Shown in pieces: positions 11,695 through 22,514 of a stretch of DNA of 64,000 nucleotides. The position numbers and the translations under genes were made by a program. The DNA is taken from the NCBI GenBank assembly GCA_033557465.1, contig CM066045.1:132205596-132269595 (forward strand), in the 5' to 3' direction. Below the pieces are notes generated by a model. It saw only the letters and a list, made by a program, of their open reading frames with translations, did not search any database and was not told where the DNA came from. This DNA is from Ichthyophis bannanicus (taxonomy: Eukaryota > Chordata > Amphibia > Gymnophiona > Ichthyophiidae). The stretch's first letter is position 1. Every line of letters begins with the position of its first letter.

Positions 11695-11840
11695 TGACTT
11701 GACTGAGCAAGATGGCACCCTTGGCCGGGAAGAGGATCACGCATACGTGGTAGCAATCCCAAAGGCTTTCTTTGAAAGCTGGGGAATTGCTCCGCGCGGG
11801 CTCCATCGGTGCCGATGTTACCCATAAGTGAGGACTGAAT
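11695..11840 (-). repeat. D3 right ITR, split by D4
   Basis: Inverted copy of the D3 left ITR, from 'gactgagcaagatggca' to '...gaggactgaat'. The last part ('cctgctgtccctggag' and the outer extension with CAGGTGAGT) lies beyond D4 at 17143-17186. Confidence 0.85.
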
Positions 11841-12010
11841 CTCCAGGAACAAGCAGGAATGAGTCTTCACATATGGGTACGTCGGTACCGACGGAGTCTG
11901 CGCGGGAACGCTTCCCAGCGTCCAATCAAAGAGCTTTTGGAAGCATCCCACCATGCCTGCGTGCTGCCTTCCCGCCTTTCCCAACTGCCTCTCCTCAGTT
12001 TTCGTTTTCC
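11841..12010 (+). repeat. D4 left ITR
   Basis: Type A left ITR, starting CTCCAGGAACAAGCAGGAAT and running through 'cgtcggtaccgacggag' to 'tcccaactgcctctcctcagtt'. It pairs with 16938-17100. Confidence 0.9.
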
Positions 12011-12212
12011 GCGGAGCCGGCAGGATGTCCTCCTGTCACCGCAGAAAATTCTTGTTTTATTTCTTTAGTTTTCTTGTGGTCGCAGCTGTCTTCCCGACGC
12101 CACCAGTACCGCTGGTGTTTTCTTTTCTTTCTTTTCTTGTAAAATCTTCCTTTTTCAAAGAATATTTTTTCTTCATAGTGTCTTAGGCCTTTTAGGCCTC
12201 TTCTTTTCCTTC

Positions 12213-14478
12213 ATGGAACCGCCAGCCACTTTCTCCAAGAAATGTTCAAACTGTGGCAGTACAACTTTATTTTTAGACCCTCGAAGTCGGTGTCTAACCT
12301 GCTTGGGTCCTGACACCAGTTTGGTGAGAAGAGGTCTTCAATATCGAGGTTCCCTCGATACACGGTTTCCCTCCAACTTCGGGGCACCGTCCCCTTCTTC
12401 TTCTACACAGGATCAGGTAACCCACAAACAGTCTGTTAAGACTAGCCAGCCCTCGAGTGGTAGGTCTCATGCACAGCATGTAGACGGCTCCGGCCTTGGC
12501 CTCGAGGGCCTACTGGTTTCAAAACCCTGGCGGGAGTCTTCGGTCTCAAAGCCTTTCAGGGGTTTCAGGTTGTTCCTGGGGTTCACCCCTCACAGAACAT
12601 ACCTGAGCCGTGTCCGGTGGTGGCATCCGCTTCGAGCGGTACCGATACCCCGACATCGGCACTGGTGTTGGATGAAACACTCCTCACCAGGGATGGTCAT
12701 CTGGCGTCCTCGGTGCCTTTGGGACCGGTGGATACACTCCAGACTGACCTTCCATTATCGGTACCAGCACCGATAATACCACCGACGTCGGTACCCTCCA
12801 GGCGTGCATCGATAGCCTCGCTTCCTTCGATGCCGAGTCTGGAATCGATCTCCAGTCTGGAGGACTGGGTATCGACTCGCCTTGGTACCGGCTCTCGGCG
12901 GTACCGAAGACTCGGTTCCGATGATTCGGATCCACAACTCTCGATTCCCTCGAGACCCATTGAGTTGCCACTGGTTGACCTTCATTCACCGGTATCAGAC
13001 ACGGTACCGAAGTCAGTGCCGATGTCCTCATTACCCTTACGGTCGGTGCCTTCCATACTTCGCTTATCGATGCCGAGTTTAGAATCGCTCTCTAGTCTGG
13101 AAGACTCGGTACCAATACGCTTTGGTACCGACACCGATCGATACCGGTGGCTCGGTACCGAGGATAGCGGCCGGAGGTTGTCGGTTACCTCGGTACCGAT
13201 TGAACTGTCACCGATGACTGCTCCGATGTCTCTGTTGGGCTCGACTCCGACATCGACACCGGTATTGGCATCGGTACCGGTATCCACAGTAGCATCGTGG
13301 CCAACTCCTGCCATGCTTTTTTCAACAGGATCTTTCCCTTCTATGCCAAGCTTGGAGTCGATACCTGGCATGGACAATGTGGTAATGACGGTCGCTGCTC
13401 CTGACAGTCAGTACCGGCGACCATCCCTTAAGCATTCCACACTGCACTGTGCAGGATCTTCTATTCCTATATATTTGGATAGCTCTGTCGGTGCTCAGGC
13501 TAGTTCTTCAGATCTAACCTGTCCAAGAGAGATTCCTGCTGGGGAACCCTCTTTTCAGAGTTTCCTTCTGGATATAGCAAGATCTCTTGCCATTCCTATT
13601 CCAGGACATGATCCTGCACAGGGCTCTCTTTCTACCAAAGCAAAGGAGAACATAATGCTTCCTTTGCATCATTCCTTGCAGGATCTCCTTCTAGGAATGT
13701 GGGAAACACCTTTTAGGGTACCCCCACCTTCTAAAGCAACTGATTTCTTATATCAGGTGCCCCCTTCTCCAGGGTTTCAAAAGACTCAACTTCCTCATCA
13801 TTCCATAGTTGTGGAATCAGCAATGAGGCGGGTAAAGAGTAAGAAAAAGCACTCTTCTTATCCTCCAGGTCGTGAGTCTAAGACACTAGATGCCTTTGGA
13901 CGTCAAACCTTCCAGACATCTATGCTTTCTGCAAGAATTCTCTCATATATTTTTTATATGAGTCTATCTCTTGAGGAGGTCGCAAAGCACTTACATCTTT
14001 TGACTCCTTTCCTTCCAGATTCCAAGAGTGCACACTATTCCTCACTGCTTATGCATATCCAGAATATCTCTTGGTTTATTTCTCGTGCTTCCCTGGACTC
14101 TTTTGAGTCTGTTAGCAGGACTTCTGCTATAGCTATAGGGGCACGACGTAGAGCCTGGCTCCAAGCTTCAGACTTGGACAAATGGGCACAACAAAGACTG
14201 TGACATACACCTTGCACTGGAGAAAATCTCTTCAACAAGGAGTCTTTACGTCAGGTTACTCAGTTGTCCACTGATTTACCTGTTCCTAGGGGTTGTTCTA
14301 CACCTTCTGTCCCAGTAGGTAGGAAATGTCCTACCAAACTTTCTTCCCACAGGAGAAGAAGGTTTTCTTCATCACTTGCCCATCATACAGATGTTCCCAA
14401 ACAGGGGAGGCATCGTCCTGGTCTGAAGAATCCAACCTCTCACCAGGCTCAACAAACCCAGCAACCGCAGGGTTTCTG
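12213..14478 (+). pseudogene. D4 gag (type A), one frameshift, otherwise open
   Basis: The ATG at 12213 begins MEPPATFSKKC with the N-terminal Cys cluster ('CSNCGST', 'CLTCLGPDTS'). A frameshift between about 12350 and 12617 moves the frame, after which 528 codons are open (12617-14203). These contain a Ser/Thr/Pro-rich region with an imperfect internal duplication (12786-13000 and 13044-13250) and a dense run of GGTACC sites. The conserved Gag C-terminal half follows ('QDLLLGMWETPFRVPP', 'HHSIVVESAMRR', 'LDKWAQQRL'). After a stop near 14203 the tail can be read to 14478 (Gln/Pro/Lys-rich). The best preserved type A Gag here. Confidence 0.7.
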
Positions 14479-16740
14479 ATCAATCATCATCAGATGCTTG
14501 TGACTCTTGGGGTTTAGAATCTGCAGTTTGCTTCTTCGCAATAGAGGCAATCCACCGCTTCATTCTAACCCCTAGACATGGATCTCTTTCCAAAGACCTC
14601 CATTTTTTCTATATTTCTATGAGCTGTCAGAATGTTCATGCCTATAGGTCACAGGTTTCTCCTCTTCTTCCTGCTAGGGAAAGAGGTCTAACCACTATCA
14701 AATGATAGTTTCCTGTGCCAGCATGTCTTTTTCCTTCTATAGACTTACTACTTGGTAAGTCTTCTTCAGCTCCATTCCCTTCACCCTCTTACCAAGCTTT
14801 TCCCCTGTAAGAGTGGAATTACTTCACTGGAGGGCTTTCTCTTCAGCCTTTCTAATTTTGTCACTTTCCAGTGCGGAGTTTTCCTCTCTGAGTTAACTCC
14901 TCTGTTTCAATCTTGCTTTGGGGCAGCTTATCAGACATGTCTGGAGTTTTCTACTCCTGTTCTGTCTGTTCTTTCTGTTTTTAAACAGTAAGATTATTTC
15001 TGCTGTCTTGCTAGCAGCTGCCTATGCAGGAGCCTTAATGTTTGGACCACTGGTTCTTGTCCACAAACAACCAGATTTGTCCTCCACTAACATTCTGTCT
15101 AATCTTAGTAGTGGCTCCAAGTCAGTGCTTTCTTCTGTCTTGGAGATTATCTCACTACAAGCTTTCTGGATTGTCTTCTATTTCTGCCATCTCCTTTCTC
15201 CTGGGTTTGGCAGCATAGTTGGCAGAGATACTGGCTTTCCAGCAGCCAGTTCTGTCTCCTCATTCTCCTGCATCATGCTCTCTGCAGTTCTACAGAGAAG
15301 CTTTCTACTATGGGCCCTTGCTAGAGAGCATGGGGTTTTTTCCTCCAGCAGCTATCCTAGATGGTTGGAAAAGACTTTCAGTCATGTCTCCCATGACTAG
15401 AAGGGTTCTCCCTTCTCTTCCTATCTCCTTTTTGATATAAGGGACATAGGCCTTCTCTTACGTGAAAACTTCAGGAGTTGCCAATTCCCTGCTTTGGTCC
15501 ATAGTATTCCCAATCGGGGATATGCTCTTTCTCCTTGCAGCTCGTCCTCATGGTAAGAATGCATGATACTTTTGCCCTTAAGCAGGTCAACATGGTATCT
15601 CATCTCTATGCGTCTGCTGTCCTCTTACCATGCTAGAGTTCTGGAAGACTCTGGACTTGCTGGCTGCAGACTCAGATTATCCTCTGTTTTTCACGTACCT
15701 GTCCTGGTTATTTCACTAGCTAGCATCCTTGCAGATCATAACCAGGAGGAATAGATTCTCTATATATCTTCTCAAGTAGGTTCCACCTCCTTGTTATTAG
15801 ATGAATCTTTCCTCTCCACAATTCATATCTATTTTTTTGTGTGTATTTTATGCCCTTCCATATCTCACTATAGATATATTGTTATATGTCTATCTATATG
15901 TATACATATATATATATATATATGTATCTGTCGAGATATTTTATTACAGATAGATATGTATCCACATACCTATCTATCTGACTGTCTATGCTCATATAGC
16001 TATATGATTCCGACAGATGGGCTTACCCATTCCTATGCTATCCAGCAGGTTTGGGGTTCTACACACACAGCCACTCCTGTGGTAGTCAACAACTTTTATA
16101 CCATAACCTTATGGTTTAGGTACCTCTGAAGCTCTCCATGCTCCAATATCTCTCCTAGCTTACCTCATTTCGGAGAGATATTGCAGATCTTCCTTTAATC
16201 ACAGGCTTAACGCCTCAGGCATTTGTCCTCTCTTTTTGGGATACAAGGGGTTCCCATACCCTTTCTCCCCATAAGGACTGTACCTGTTTGTCCAAATCGG
16301 TTAGCCTTTCTCTTTTTGCTCCTAAGAGTGAGCCACTCTGCCGCCAAAAGAGTTCGGTTTTTGTCTTAAAGCCTTCCGCTGAAGGCCCACCGTTTTTGTA
16401 CTACCCCAGTTTTTCTTACTGGGGTTACCTGTTACCTTTCAGGATTCTGACCTCCACTGTTTTTTCCTACAGTGAGGTCCTCTTCGAGATTCCTCTACTG
16501 GGTTCCCCAGTAGATCCCATGGACCTCCATACTTTTGTCAAATCCTATTAGGGGAGGTCCATATTGCAATATTTCATTTCAATATCATTGATGACAATTA
16601 TCATCCCCACATGGACTTCTTGTCTGCAGTCCTATGCTAGGTTAAGCTGTTTCCCACAGCACCTTTCTCTTTTCAACTCCTACCCTCCATCCTCAGGATG
16701 CCTGGTGTTATCAGGTATAGCATGTTCCAATCTATAACAT
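14479..16740. other. Unrecognised pyrimidine-rich segment replacing pol and YR in D4
   Basis: About 2.26 kb between gag and the ICR of D4. I see no RT, RNase H or YR motif on either strand. The longest forward open frame (14918-15400, 160 codons) is Leu/Ser/Phe-rich and not recognised. The plus strand is rich in C and T and has many splice-acceptor-like tracts. A TA/TATG simple repeat lies at 15880-15980. It may be captured foreign sequence or a highly diverged internal region. Confidence 0.6.
15880..15980. repeat. Simple repeat, (TA)n with TATC/TATG
   Basis: Low-complexity stretch of TATATG, TATC and TA units, with an uninterrupted alternating TA core at about 15906-15923. Confidence 0.8.
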
Positions 16741-16769
16741 GCTGGGACTCCAGGCATCTTAGCTTGGGA

Positions 16770-16880
16770 GTCCCCATATGTGAAGACTCATTCCTTCTTG
16801 TTCCTGGAGATAGCACAGTTACTTACCTGTAACAGGTGATCTCTGGGAACAGCAGGAATAAGTCTTCACAACCCACCCAC
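16770..16880. repeat. D4 ICR
   Basis: Type A internal complementary region with triplet ATA at 16810-16812 between the two half-sites. The right half contains ACTTACCTGTAACAGGTGAT, whose reverse complement carries CAG|GTAAGT. Confidence 0.85.
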
Positions 16881-16937
16881 CTCCCCTAGGAGTTGTATCT
16901 CTATCTATCTTTCCTTTCCTCTCTCTCTCTCTTTGTC

Positions 16938-17139
16938 TCAGCTTTAAAACTTAACTGAGGAGAGGCAGTTGGGAAAGGCGGGAAGGCAGCATGCAGGCGT
17001 GGTGGGATGCTTCCAAAAGCTCTTTGATTGGACGCTGGGAAGCGTTCCCGCGCAGACTCCGTCGGTACCGACGTACCCATATGTGAAGACTTATTCCTGC
17101 TGTTCCCAGAGATCACCTGTTACAGGTAAGTAACTGTGC
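16938..17139 (-). repeat. D4 right ITR and outer extension
   Basis: Inverted partner of 11841-12010, followed by the outer extension with CACCTGTTACAGGTAAGT. Nearly identical in sequence to the right end of D11 (about 53090-53278). Confidence 0.9.
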
Positions 17140-17189
17140 TTTCCTGCTGTCCCTGGAGAACACCTGTTACAGGTGAGTAACTACACTTT

Positions 17190-18337
17190 CCTCTACTACT
17201 TCAACTTGCTCGAGTGCCTCACTTCTGGCTTGGTTGCTCACCAATGCTTCTCTCACGGGAGCAGGGGACTCTTCTGCACCCCAGCTTCAGGCAACTCCAC
17301 TTGACGGCCTGGAGGCTGAGCGCTTTGTCCTCTCAGACTTAAATCTCTAAGCTGATGTGTTGCAGATCCTTTTATTATCAAGAAAGGATTTGACCAGATG
17401 CTCCTATGCCTTCAAATGACGCAAGTTCTCTATCTGGTGTTCTCTTAAATCACTAGATCGTTTCATATGCCCCATCTCAGACCTGCTTCAGTACTTATTA
17501 CATTTATCTTCTTCTGGTCTCTAGACCAATTCAGTGAGAATACATCTTGCTGCCTTTGCAGCCTCCCACCATACTCTAGACAACCAGCCTATCTCTACAC
17601 ATCCTTTAGTGGCCAGATTAATGCATGGTCTCCTCTTGACTAAGCCACCTCTCCATCCACCTCCTACACTGTGGGATCTAAATGTAGTCCTTGTGCAGCT
17701 CATGCGCAAACCTTTTGAGCCCATGGGCAGAGTTTCCTTGAAGTTCCTCACCTGGAAACGTCTTTTTCTTATAGCAGTTACCTCTGCTCACAGGATCATT
17801 GAGCTCCAGGCGCTTTCATCATGATAAAGTGGTCCTTTGGACACAGCCCAAGTTCTTACCGAAGGTTATCACTTCCTTTCACTTAAATCAATCGGATTCA
17901 CTACCAGTATTCTTTCTGTGTACTCATGCGTCTCCGGCTGAAGCAAGGCTTCATACTCTCAATTGTAAGAGAGCGCTAACGTTCTATTTAGAACGCACCA
18001 AGGAATTTGACAATCCTCTTAATTGTTTGTCTCTTTTGTTCAAAGCCTTTTGAGTAAACCAGTTTCTAAGAGGACACTGTCAGATTAGTTAGCAGACTCT
18101 ATATCCTTTGTTTATGCACAGGCTGGACTGCCTCTAACACATCTGGTTACAGCTCATAATGTCAGAGCCCTGGCAGCTACAGTGGCTAACCTTCACTCTT
18201 TTCCCAAATCTGAGAACTGCCATGTGGCAACATGGTCTTCTCTGCACACCTTTGCAGTGCACTACTGCCTGGATAAGGACTCCAGATCAGATGCTCAATT
18301 TGGACAGGCAGTTGTGTGTAATCTCTTCCAAATTTAG
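17190..18337 (+). pseudogene. D2 tyrosine recombinase remnant
   Basis: Continuation of D2 after D3. Blocks: 'WDLNVVLVQLMRKPFEPMG' near 17675-17730, 'VTSAHRIIELQAL' near 17780-17815 (first catalytic Arg in SAHR), 'FHHDKVVLWTQPKFLPKV' near 17815-17870, 'AHNVRALAATVANLH' (HxxR) near 18150-18195, and 'VHYCLDKDS' with the Tyr near 18258-18288. It ends at a stop near 18337. Several frameshifts and stops. Confidence 0.75.
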
Positions 18338-18469
18338 ACAACTTGCCCACCCCACACACGACTACCATCTTTCTGGATTGGTCTAGCAGAATGAATGAGT
18401 GAGTCTGTTGGATCCCATCTGCAACGTCCAGCTACTGGCTTTCTTCCTTCACTCAATGTTCTGGGGCTA

Positions 18470-18580
18470 GGGAGTTCCATCTGTGAAGTCTGACTTCCTG
18501 CTTGTTCCTGGAGATAGCGAAGTTACTAACCTGTAACAGGTGATCTCCGGGAACAGCAGGAATCCGTTTTTTTCAACCCG
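18470..18580. repeat. D2 ICR
   Basis: Type A ICR with triplet ATA at 18514-18516; half-sites match the D2 left end and right outer extension. Confidence 0.8.
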
Positions 18581-18659
18581 CCCATCTCCCCATCAAGTTG
18601 TCCCAATTTTTTCTCTCATCCTTAGTATGCAAAGATTTTTATTTTTTCTCTGCTATACA

Positions 18660-19094
18660 CCTGACTGAGTAGTTCAGGATAGAAGGCGGGAAGTCAGACA
18701 CACATAGCTGTTTGTCAAATGTAAATAGTTAAAGGAGAATCGCTTTTGTACATATGAATGATACCTAATGGAGGGCTATATCTAGACCCTGAGATGTGTG
18801 CTGTGTATTACCCCTCTTCTTTCTATCTATGCCCCATTCTTCCTGTCTTGATTTTGTGACATATCCCAAAGACTTAAATCAAACCGCTTCTGATCGCTGG
18901 AAGTAGCGGTATACAAGTGTTTGCTAAATAAATAAATAAATAAACACATGCGTGGAGGAATGCTTCCAAAAGCATTCCTGTTGGATGCTGGGGAGTGAAC
19001 CTGTGCCAGGCCCCATAGGTGCCGACTTCACCCATATGTGAAGACTGATTTCTGCTGTTCCCAGAGATCACCTGTTACAGGTGAGTAACTATGC
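18660..19094 (-). repeat. D2 right ITR and outer extension (SINE-interrupted)
   Basis: Inverted partner of 3609-3775, diverged, followed by CACCTGTTACAGGTGAGTAA and the boundary TTT (19095-19097). Confidence 0.8.
18706..18943 (+). mobile_element. SINE inserted in the D2 right ITR
   Basis: 238-bp insert with a (TAAA)n tail, flanked by ACACAT on both sides (18700-18705 and 18944-18949). The 3' region has 'aaccgcttctgatcgctgg' and 'agcggtatacaa' before the tail, similar in layout to 28146-28344. Removing it restores the type A ITR. Confidence 0.75.
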
Positions 19095-19097
19095 TTT

Positions 19098-20345
19098 CTA
19101 GTGGTGCTGGGTTAGTTGAGGAGGGCATGGTTCAGAGATCTGATGCAGCTCCTGCAGTCGTCACCTTTTTATTTGTCTCCATCTCGGGGCCTATTGCGTC
19201 AGGACAGATCATTCAAGAGGACGTGGTTCACTTCTCGCTTATGACATGGCTCTTGAGAGGAGACTGCTAGCACATAAAAGCTACTCTCCGGCAGTGGTTT
19301 TCACTCTGCCTGGAGGAGGTTTACCAACCTGGCATATGTGTGGTTTTGGTGCCTCTTTGGGCAGTGGTGTGGTGCACGGCAGCTGGCTTCTGAAGTAGCC
19401 AGGGTGCCGTCCCTGTTGGCCTTTCTGCAGAAAGGTCTGCCGAATTGCTTTTCTGTTAGCTCCATGATGGTTCAGGTGGCATCTCAGGCCTGTTTAAGAG
19501 GTCTGTTGCCTGATAAGTCTCTAGCCTTACACCCAGATATTTCACCTTCAAGGGGTTCAGCATCTGAGTTCTCTCCTCCGTTCTGGGATCTCTTCCTGGG
19601 ATCTGTGTCATGGTGCTCAGGTCCCTGATATTGGAAACCTTTGAGCCGTTGAAGCGTGTGCTCTGAAAGATTTGATGCTCAAAATGGACTTCCTGGTTGT
19701 GATGTGTTTCACAAGGCAGATATCTGAGCTGCAGTCTTTGTCTTGCTGAGATCCTTATCTATCTATTTTTTGAGAAGGCTGTTTCCATTTGGCCTGTGCC
19801 TTTCTTCTTGCTTAAGGTAAATTCTCCCTTGCAGGTGAACCAGGTGGTTTGCCTGTCCTCCTCCATTTTTTGGGAAAGGGTAAGAATCTTTGCCTTGTGG
19901 ATGTCCGGAGTGTGCTTCTCTAGTACTGGGAGGTTACAAATTCATTTCATAAATCTGACCATCTTTTTGTGGTGTTTGCTGGCCCGTGCAAACATGATGC
20001 GACGGCTTAGACTACATTGTGTGCCGGATTAATGAGGCCATTGAATCGGGATATCTGCTGTGGAAACAGCTGGTTCCAGATGGTTTGCGTGTCCATTCTA
20101 TCTGAGCACAAGCGTCCTTATTGGTGGAGCGGAACATGGTAGCCCCTGCAGACATTTGTTCGCTGGCGATGTGGGCATCACTTTCCTCTTTTATCAAGCG
20201 CTACCACTTGAATGTCCACGCATGGGCAAACACAGCCTTTGTCTTCTTCCCTCCTAGTGGAGTTGTAGTTTTGGTACGTCCCACTTTCTGGACTGGCCTA
20301 GCAGGATGATATGGAAGGTGACATTTTACTTTCCAGATAATGTCC
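19098..20345 (+). pseudogene. D1 post-RNase H region and tyrosine recombinase remnant
   Basis: Continuation of D1 after D2. The first bases continue the segment broken at 3608 ('RIECHLAR' before, a diverged 'LVVLG.LRRAWF' after; RIAQHRGLVILIAPDWPRRPW in D8). YR blocks: 'VWFWCLFGQWCGA' near 19335-19375, 'VPSLLAFLQKGL' near 19407-19445, 'CLRGLLPDKSLALHPDIS' near 19490-19545, and a C-terminal block 'PADICSLAMWASLSSFIKRYHLNV' near 20143-20215 with the Tyr position retained. The Arg of the HxxR motif is lost. Decayed. Confidence 0.75.
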
Positions 20346-20348
20346 TAT
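20280..20348. repeat. D1 ICR, left part
   Basis: The 'ctggactggcctagcaggat' stretch and the following bases align with the ICR of D8 at 35732-35790. It stops at 20348 where D5 begins; the remaining ICR half restarts at 27772 (TTTCCTTGAGTCTTG, aligning with CTTTCCTTAAGCTTT of D8). Confidence 0.75.
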
Positions 20349-20515
20349 CTCCAGGAACAAGCAGGAATGCAGTATTCACATATGGGTGACGTCGGCACCA
20401 ACAGTGCCTGCACGGGAACGCTCCCCAGTGTCCTATAGGAAAGCTTTTGGGAACATCCCACTGCGCCTGCGCTGTTGCCTTCCCGCCTTTCCAACTCTCC
20501 CTCCTCAGGTTTTCA
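20349..20515 (+). repeat. D5 left ITR
   Basis: Type A left ITR: CTCCAGGAACAAGCAGGAAT..., 'cacatatgggtgacgtcggc', 'ggaacgctccccagtgtcc', 'gccttcccgcctttcc'. It pairs with about 26220-26365. Confidence 0.85.
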
Positions 20516-22114
20516 TTTTCCTCAGAGCCAACAGGGAGCAATTCCTGTCACCGCAGAAAATCTTCTTCTTTTGTGGTTGTGTCTGCCTTCCCATCGATGC
20601 TAGCACCAGTATCATTGGTGTTTCTTTCTTTCTTCTATTTTCTTTAAAAAAAAAAAAAAAGTTTTTTCTTGGATGGTCTTTGCCCTCTAGATGCTTAGGC
20701 GCCATTTTGGGCCTTAGGTCCCTTTGTTACTCAGAATGGAGAAACCAGCTAGTGGTTTCAAAAAATATTCCAAATGTAGCAGTACCATGTTTGGGACCAG
20801 ACCATTCACCATCGAAATGTCTCCTTTGCAGAAAGATGACAAAGAGGGGCCTGCAGAATAGAGCTGCGAAACTCTGCACCCTCTTTGCCTCGGATGCAAT
20901 GTCCATTGCATCGACGTCGTCCAGGGCTTCATCTTCCTCCCATAGATCTCAGGTAACGAAACCCAAGTCTTCTTCGAAGACTGGTCAGTCCTTAAAAGGT
21001 AGATCTCCTTCTAAGCATCGAGATGCTTTAAGCGTTGCCCTGGAGTTGGATAAACCAGCCAGTCAGCCCCGGCAGGAGGTCCTTTTCTCCAAAGCATTAT
21101 CGGGGTCCCAAGATGTTCCCAAGGTGTCCACCTCTGGAGAACTCTTGGTGCCATGTTCTGGGGTCGTGGCCCCCTGTTCGGGTACCGATATCCAGGTATC
21201 GGCTGACTCCATTGATCAACGTATCCTAGCCATTGAGCGGAGTCTTGTGGCATTGCTGGCGTCTTCGGTAACACTAAAGCCTCTGCAATCAGTTCCGCAG
21301 CCATCGGTACCGGTACCGGAGGTATCGGCATCGATTATTGCACCACTCTCCACGCTACCACCCATGCCGGCCCTGTAGTCAGTGTCCGGCATCGAGGGTC
21401 CGGTACTGAGGCATTCCGATGCTGATTTCGATTGGTACCTTCGACGGGCCGGGTGGGAGCACCCAGCCCATCGATAATTCGAGTCTTCCGATTCCGATTC
21501 TTCCAATGAATCGATCGGTACCGGAGAGGCTCTTCCAGAAGATCCTTCTCCTTCCCCACAATGCCGGATGTCTCCGCCGGAGGACGTCTTTTCAAGACTT
21601 TATATGGGATGTGGCTCGGGACCTCTCTATTACGGTGACCTCTGAGAAGGAACCGAGAGCTGAAGAACTTGAAATTCTTCAGTATCTGGCAGCCCCTAAG
21701 GAGACCGCTACTTTACCCATTCATCGGATATTGCATGACCTCATGCTTAGGATGTGGAAAACACCTTTAACGGTGTCTCCACATTCTCAAGTACTTGATA
21801 CCATGTACCGGGTACTGCAGTGTCCCGGTTTCCAGAAGACGCAGTTACCACACCATTTCATGGTTGTGGTATCGGCAATGCATCGAATTAAAAGTGCTAA
21901 GACACATTCATCTAATCCCCTGGGCCGTGAGGCGAGAACTCTCGATGCCTTCGACTGTCGATGTTTTCAGGCCTCCATGTTGTCGGCCAGAATAAGTTCA
22001 TACATACTCTTCATGGGTATGTTTCTTCGGAAGGTGACTAAAGATTTGGAACTAATGGCTCTTCTTCTCCAAGATGACAAGAGGGCTAATTTCCTGACAC
22101 TTGTTAAACATGCC

Positions 22115-22129
22115 TAGAATGTTTCCAAG
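22115..22129 (+). repeat. 15-bp target-site duplication, left copy
   Basis: tagaatgtttccaag, repeated exactly at 22570-22584 on the other side of the palindromic insert. Confidence 0.9.
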
Positions 22130-22222
22130 AGTACCAAAAAGAGCAGAAGGATCCGCACAACAATATAAAGAACAAAAAAGCGGAGCCTGGACTGACAAGA
22201 ATTGTAAACCTTGTTTATTATG

Positions 22223-22259
22223 CCCCGACGCGTTTCGGCTCACAGCCTTCCTCAGGGGG
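22223..22259 (-). ncRNA. Hammerhead-ribozyme-like motif, minus-strand copy
   Basis: Reverse complement of 22478-22514: CCCC, CTGAGGA, a GGCT/AGCC stem with a three-base loop, GAAA, CGCGTC, GGGG. Confidence 0.7.
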
Positions 22260-22477
22260 ACTTAAAAGGAACACACCTTAACTTTGTCACATGGAACGTT
22301 ACCATGAACCAGACATGTGAGATGCTAACAGCGTACAATAGCGTTCTACACAGCTAAACTGCTTGCATGATTGAGCAGTTTAGCTGTGTAGAACGCTATT
22401 GTACGCTGTTAGCATCTCACATGTCTGGTTCATGGTAACGTTCCATGTGACAAAGTTAAGGTGTGTTCCTTTTAAGT

Positions 22478-22514
22478 CCCCCTGAGGAAGGCTGTGAGCC
22501 GAAACGCGTCGGGG
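22478..22514 (+). ncRNA. Hammerhead-ribozyme-like motif, plus-strand copy
   Basis: Core CTGAGGA (22482-22488), stem II GGCT-gtg-AGCC (22490-22500), GAAA (22501-22504), a very short stem III over CGCG and a cleavage-site-type GTC (22508-22510), then GGGG, which can pair with the CCCC before CTGAGGA as stem I. Minimal hammerheads of this form with tiny stem III are known from Penelope-like elements. Activity not tested. Confidence 0.7.

Larger units (their letters stand above)
11841..17139 (+). mobile_element. D4: type A DIRS element with gag, lacking RT-RNase H-YR
   Basis: Innermost of the first nest, inserted in the right ITR of D3. It has a type A left ITR, gag, an unrecognised 2.2-kb segment, an ICR and a right ITR. 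The two ITRs differ at only about two of some 150 positions by eye, both C/T-type changes. The right boundary triplet is TTT (17140-17142); the left is AAT. It should depend on proteins from other copies. Confidence 0.85.
6624..17186 (+). mobile_element. D3: type B DIRS element nested in D2
   Basis: Begins CTCCAGGAACAAGCAGGAAG directly after a TTT triplet (6621-6623) and ends at 17186 with ...GTGAGTAACTACAC and another TTT (17187-17189). Removing it with one triplet rejoins the D2 frame: WPRQPWF continues as PLLLQLA. It carries remnants of all DIRS domains, an ICR and a right ITR, and is itself interrupted by D4 in the right ITR. No long open frame survives, so it is non-coding now. Confidence 0.88.
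3609..19094 (+). mobile_element. D2: type A DIRS element nested in D1
   Basis: Starts at the type A left end (CTCCAGGAACAAG) and ends after the ICR and right ITR with the outer extension ...CAGGTGAGTAACTATGC and a TTT triplet at 19095-19097. Its own Gag, partial RT and RNase H occupy 4022-6620, then D3 interrupts it at 6621-6623. Its YR resumes at 17190 and its right end lies at 18475-19094. A SINE sits in the right ITR. The flanking DNA on both sides is D1. Confidence 0.85.

Noticed and set aside
15880..15980. TA-rich tract as a replication origin or promoter
   Set aside because: It is a simple dinucleotide/tetranucleotide repeat inside D4 with no other supporting signal.
20386..20735. Recurrent peptide fragments such as 'GDVGTD-A', 'FPSFQRKPLG' and 'PPKGAILLSLPF' at the start of many frames
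   Set aside because: They are translations of the DIRS left ITR and leader in different frames, not a conserved protein domain.
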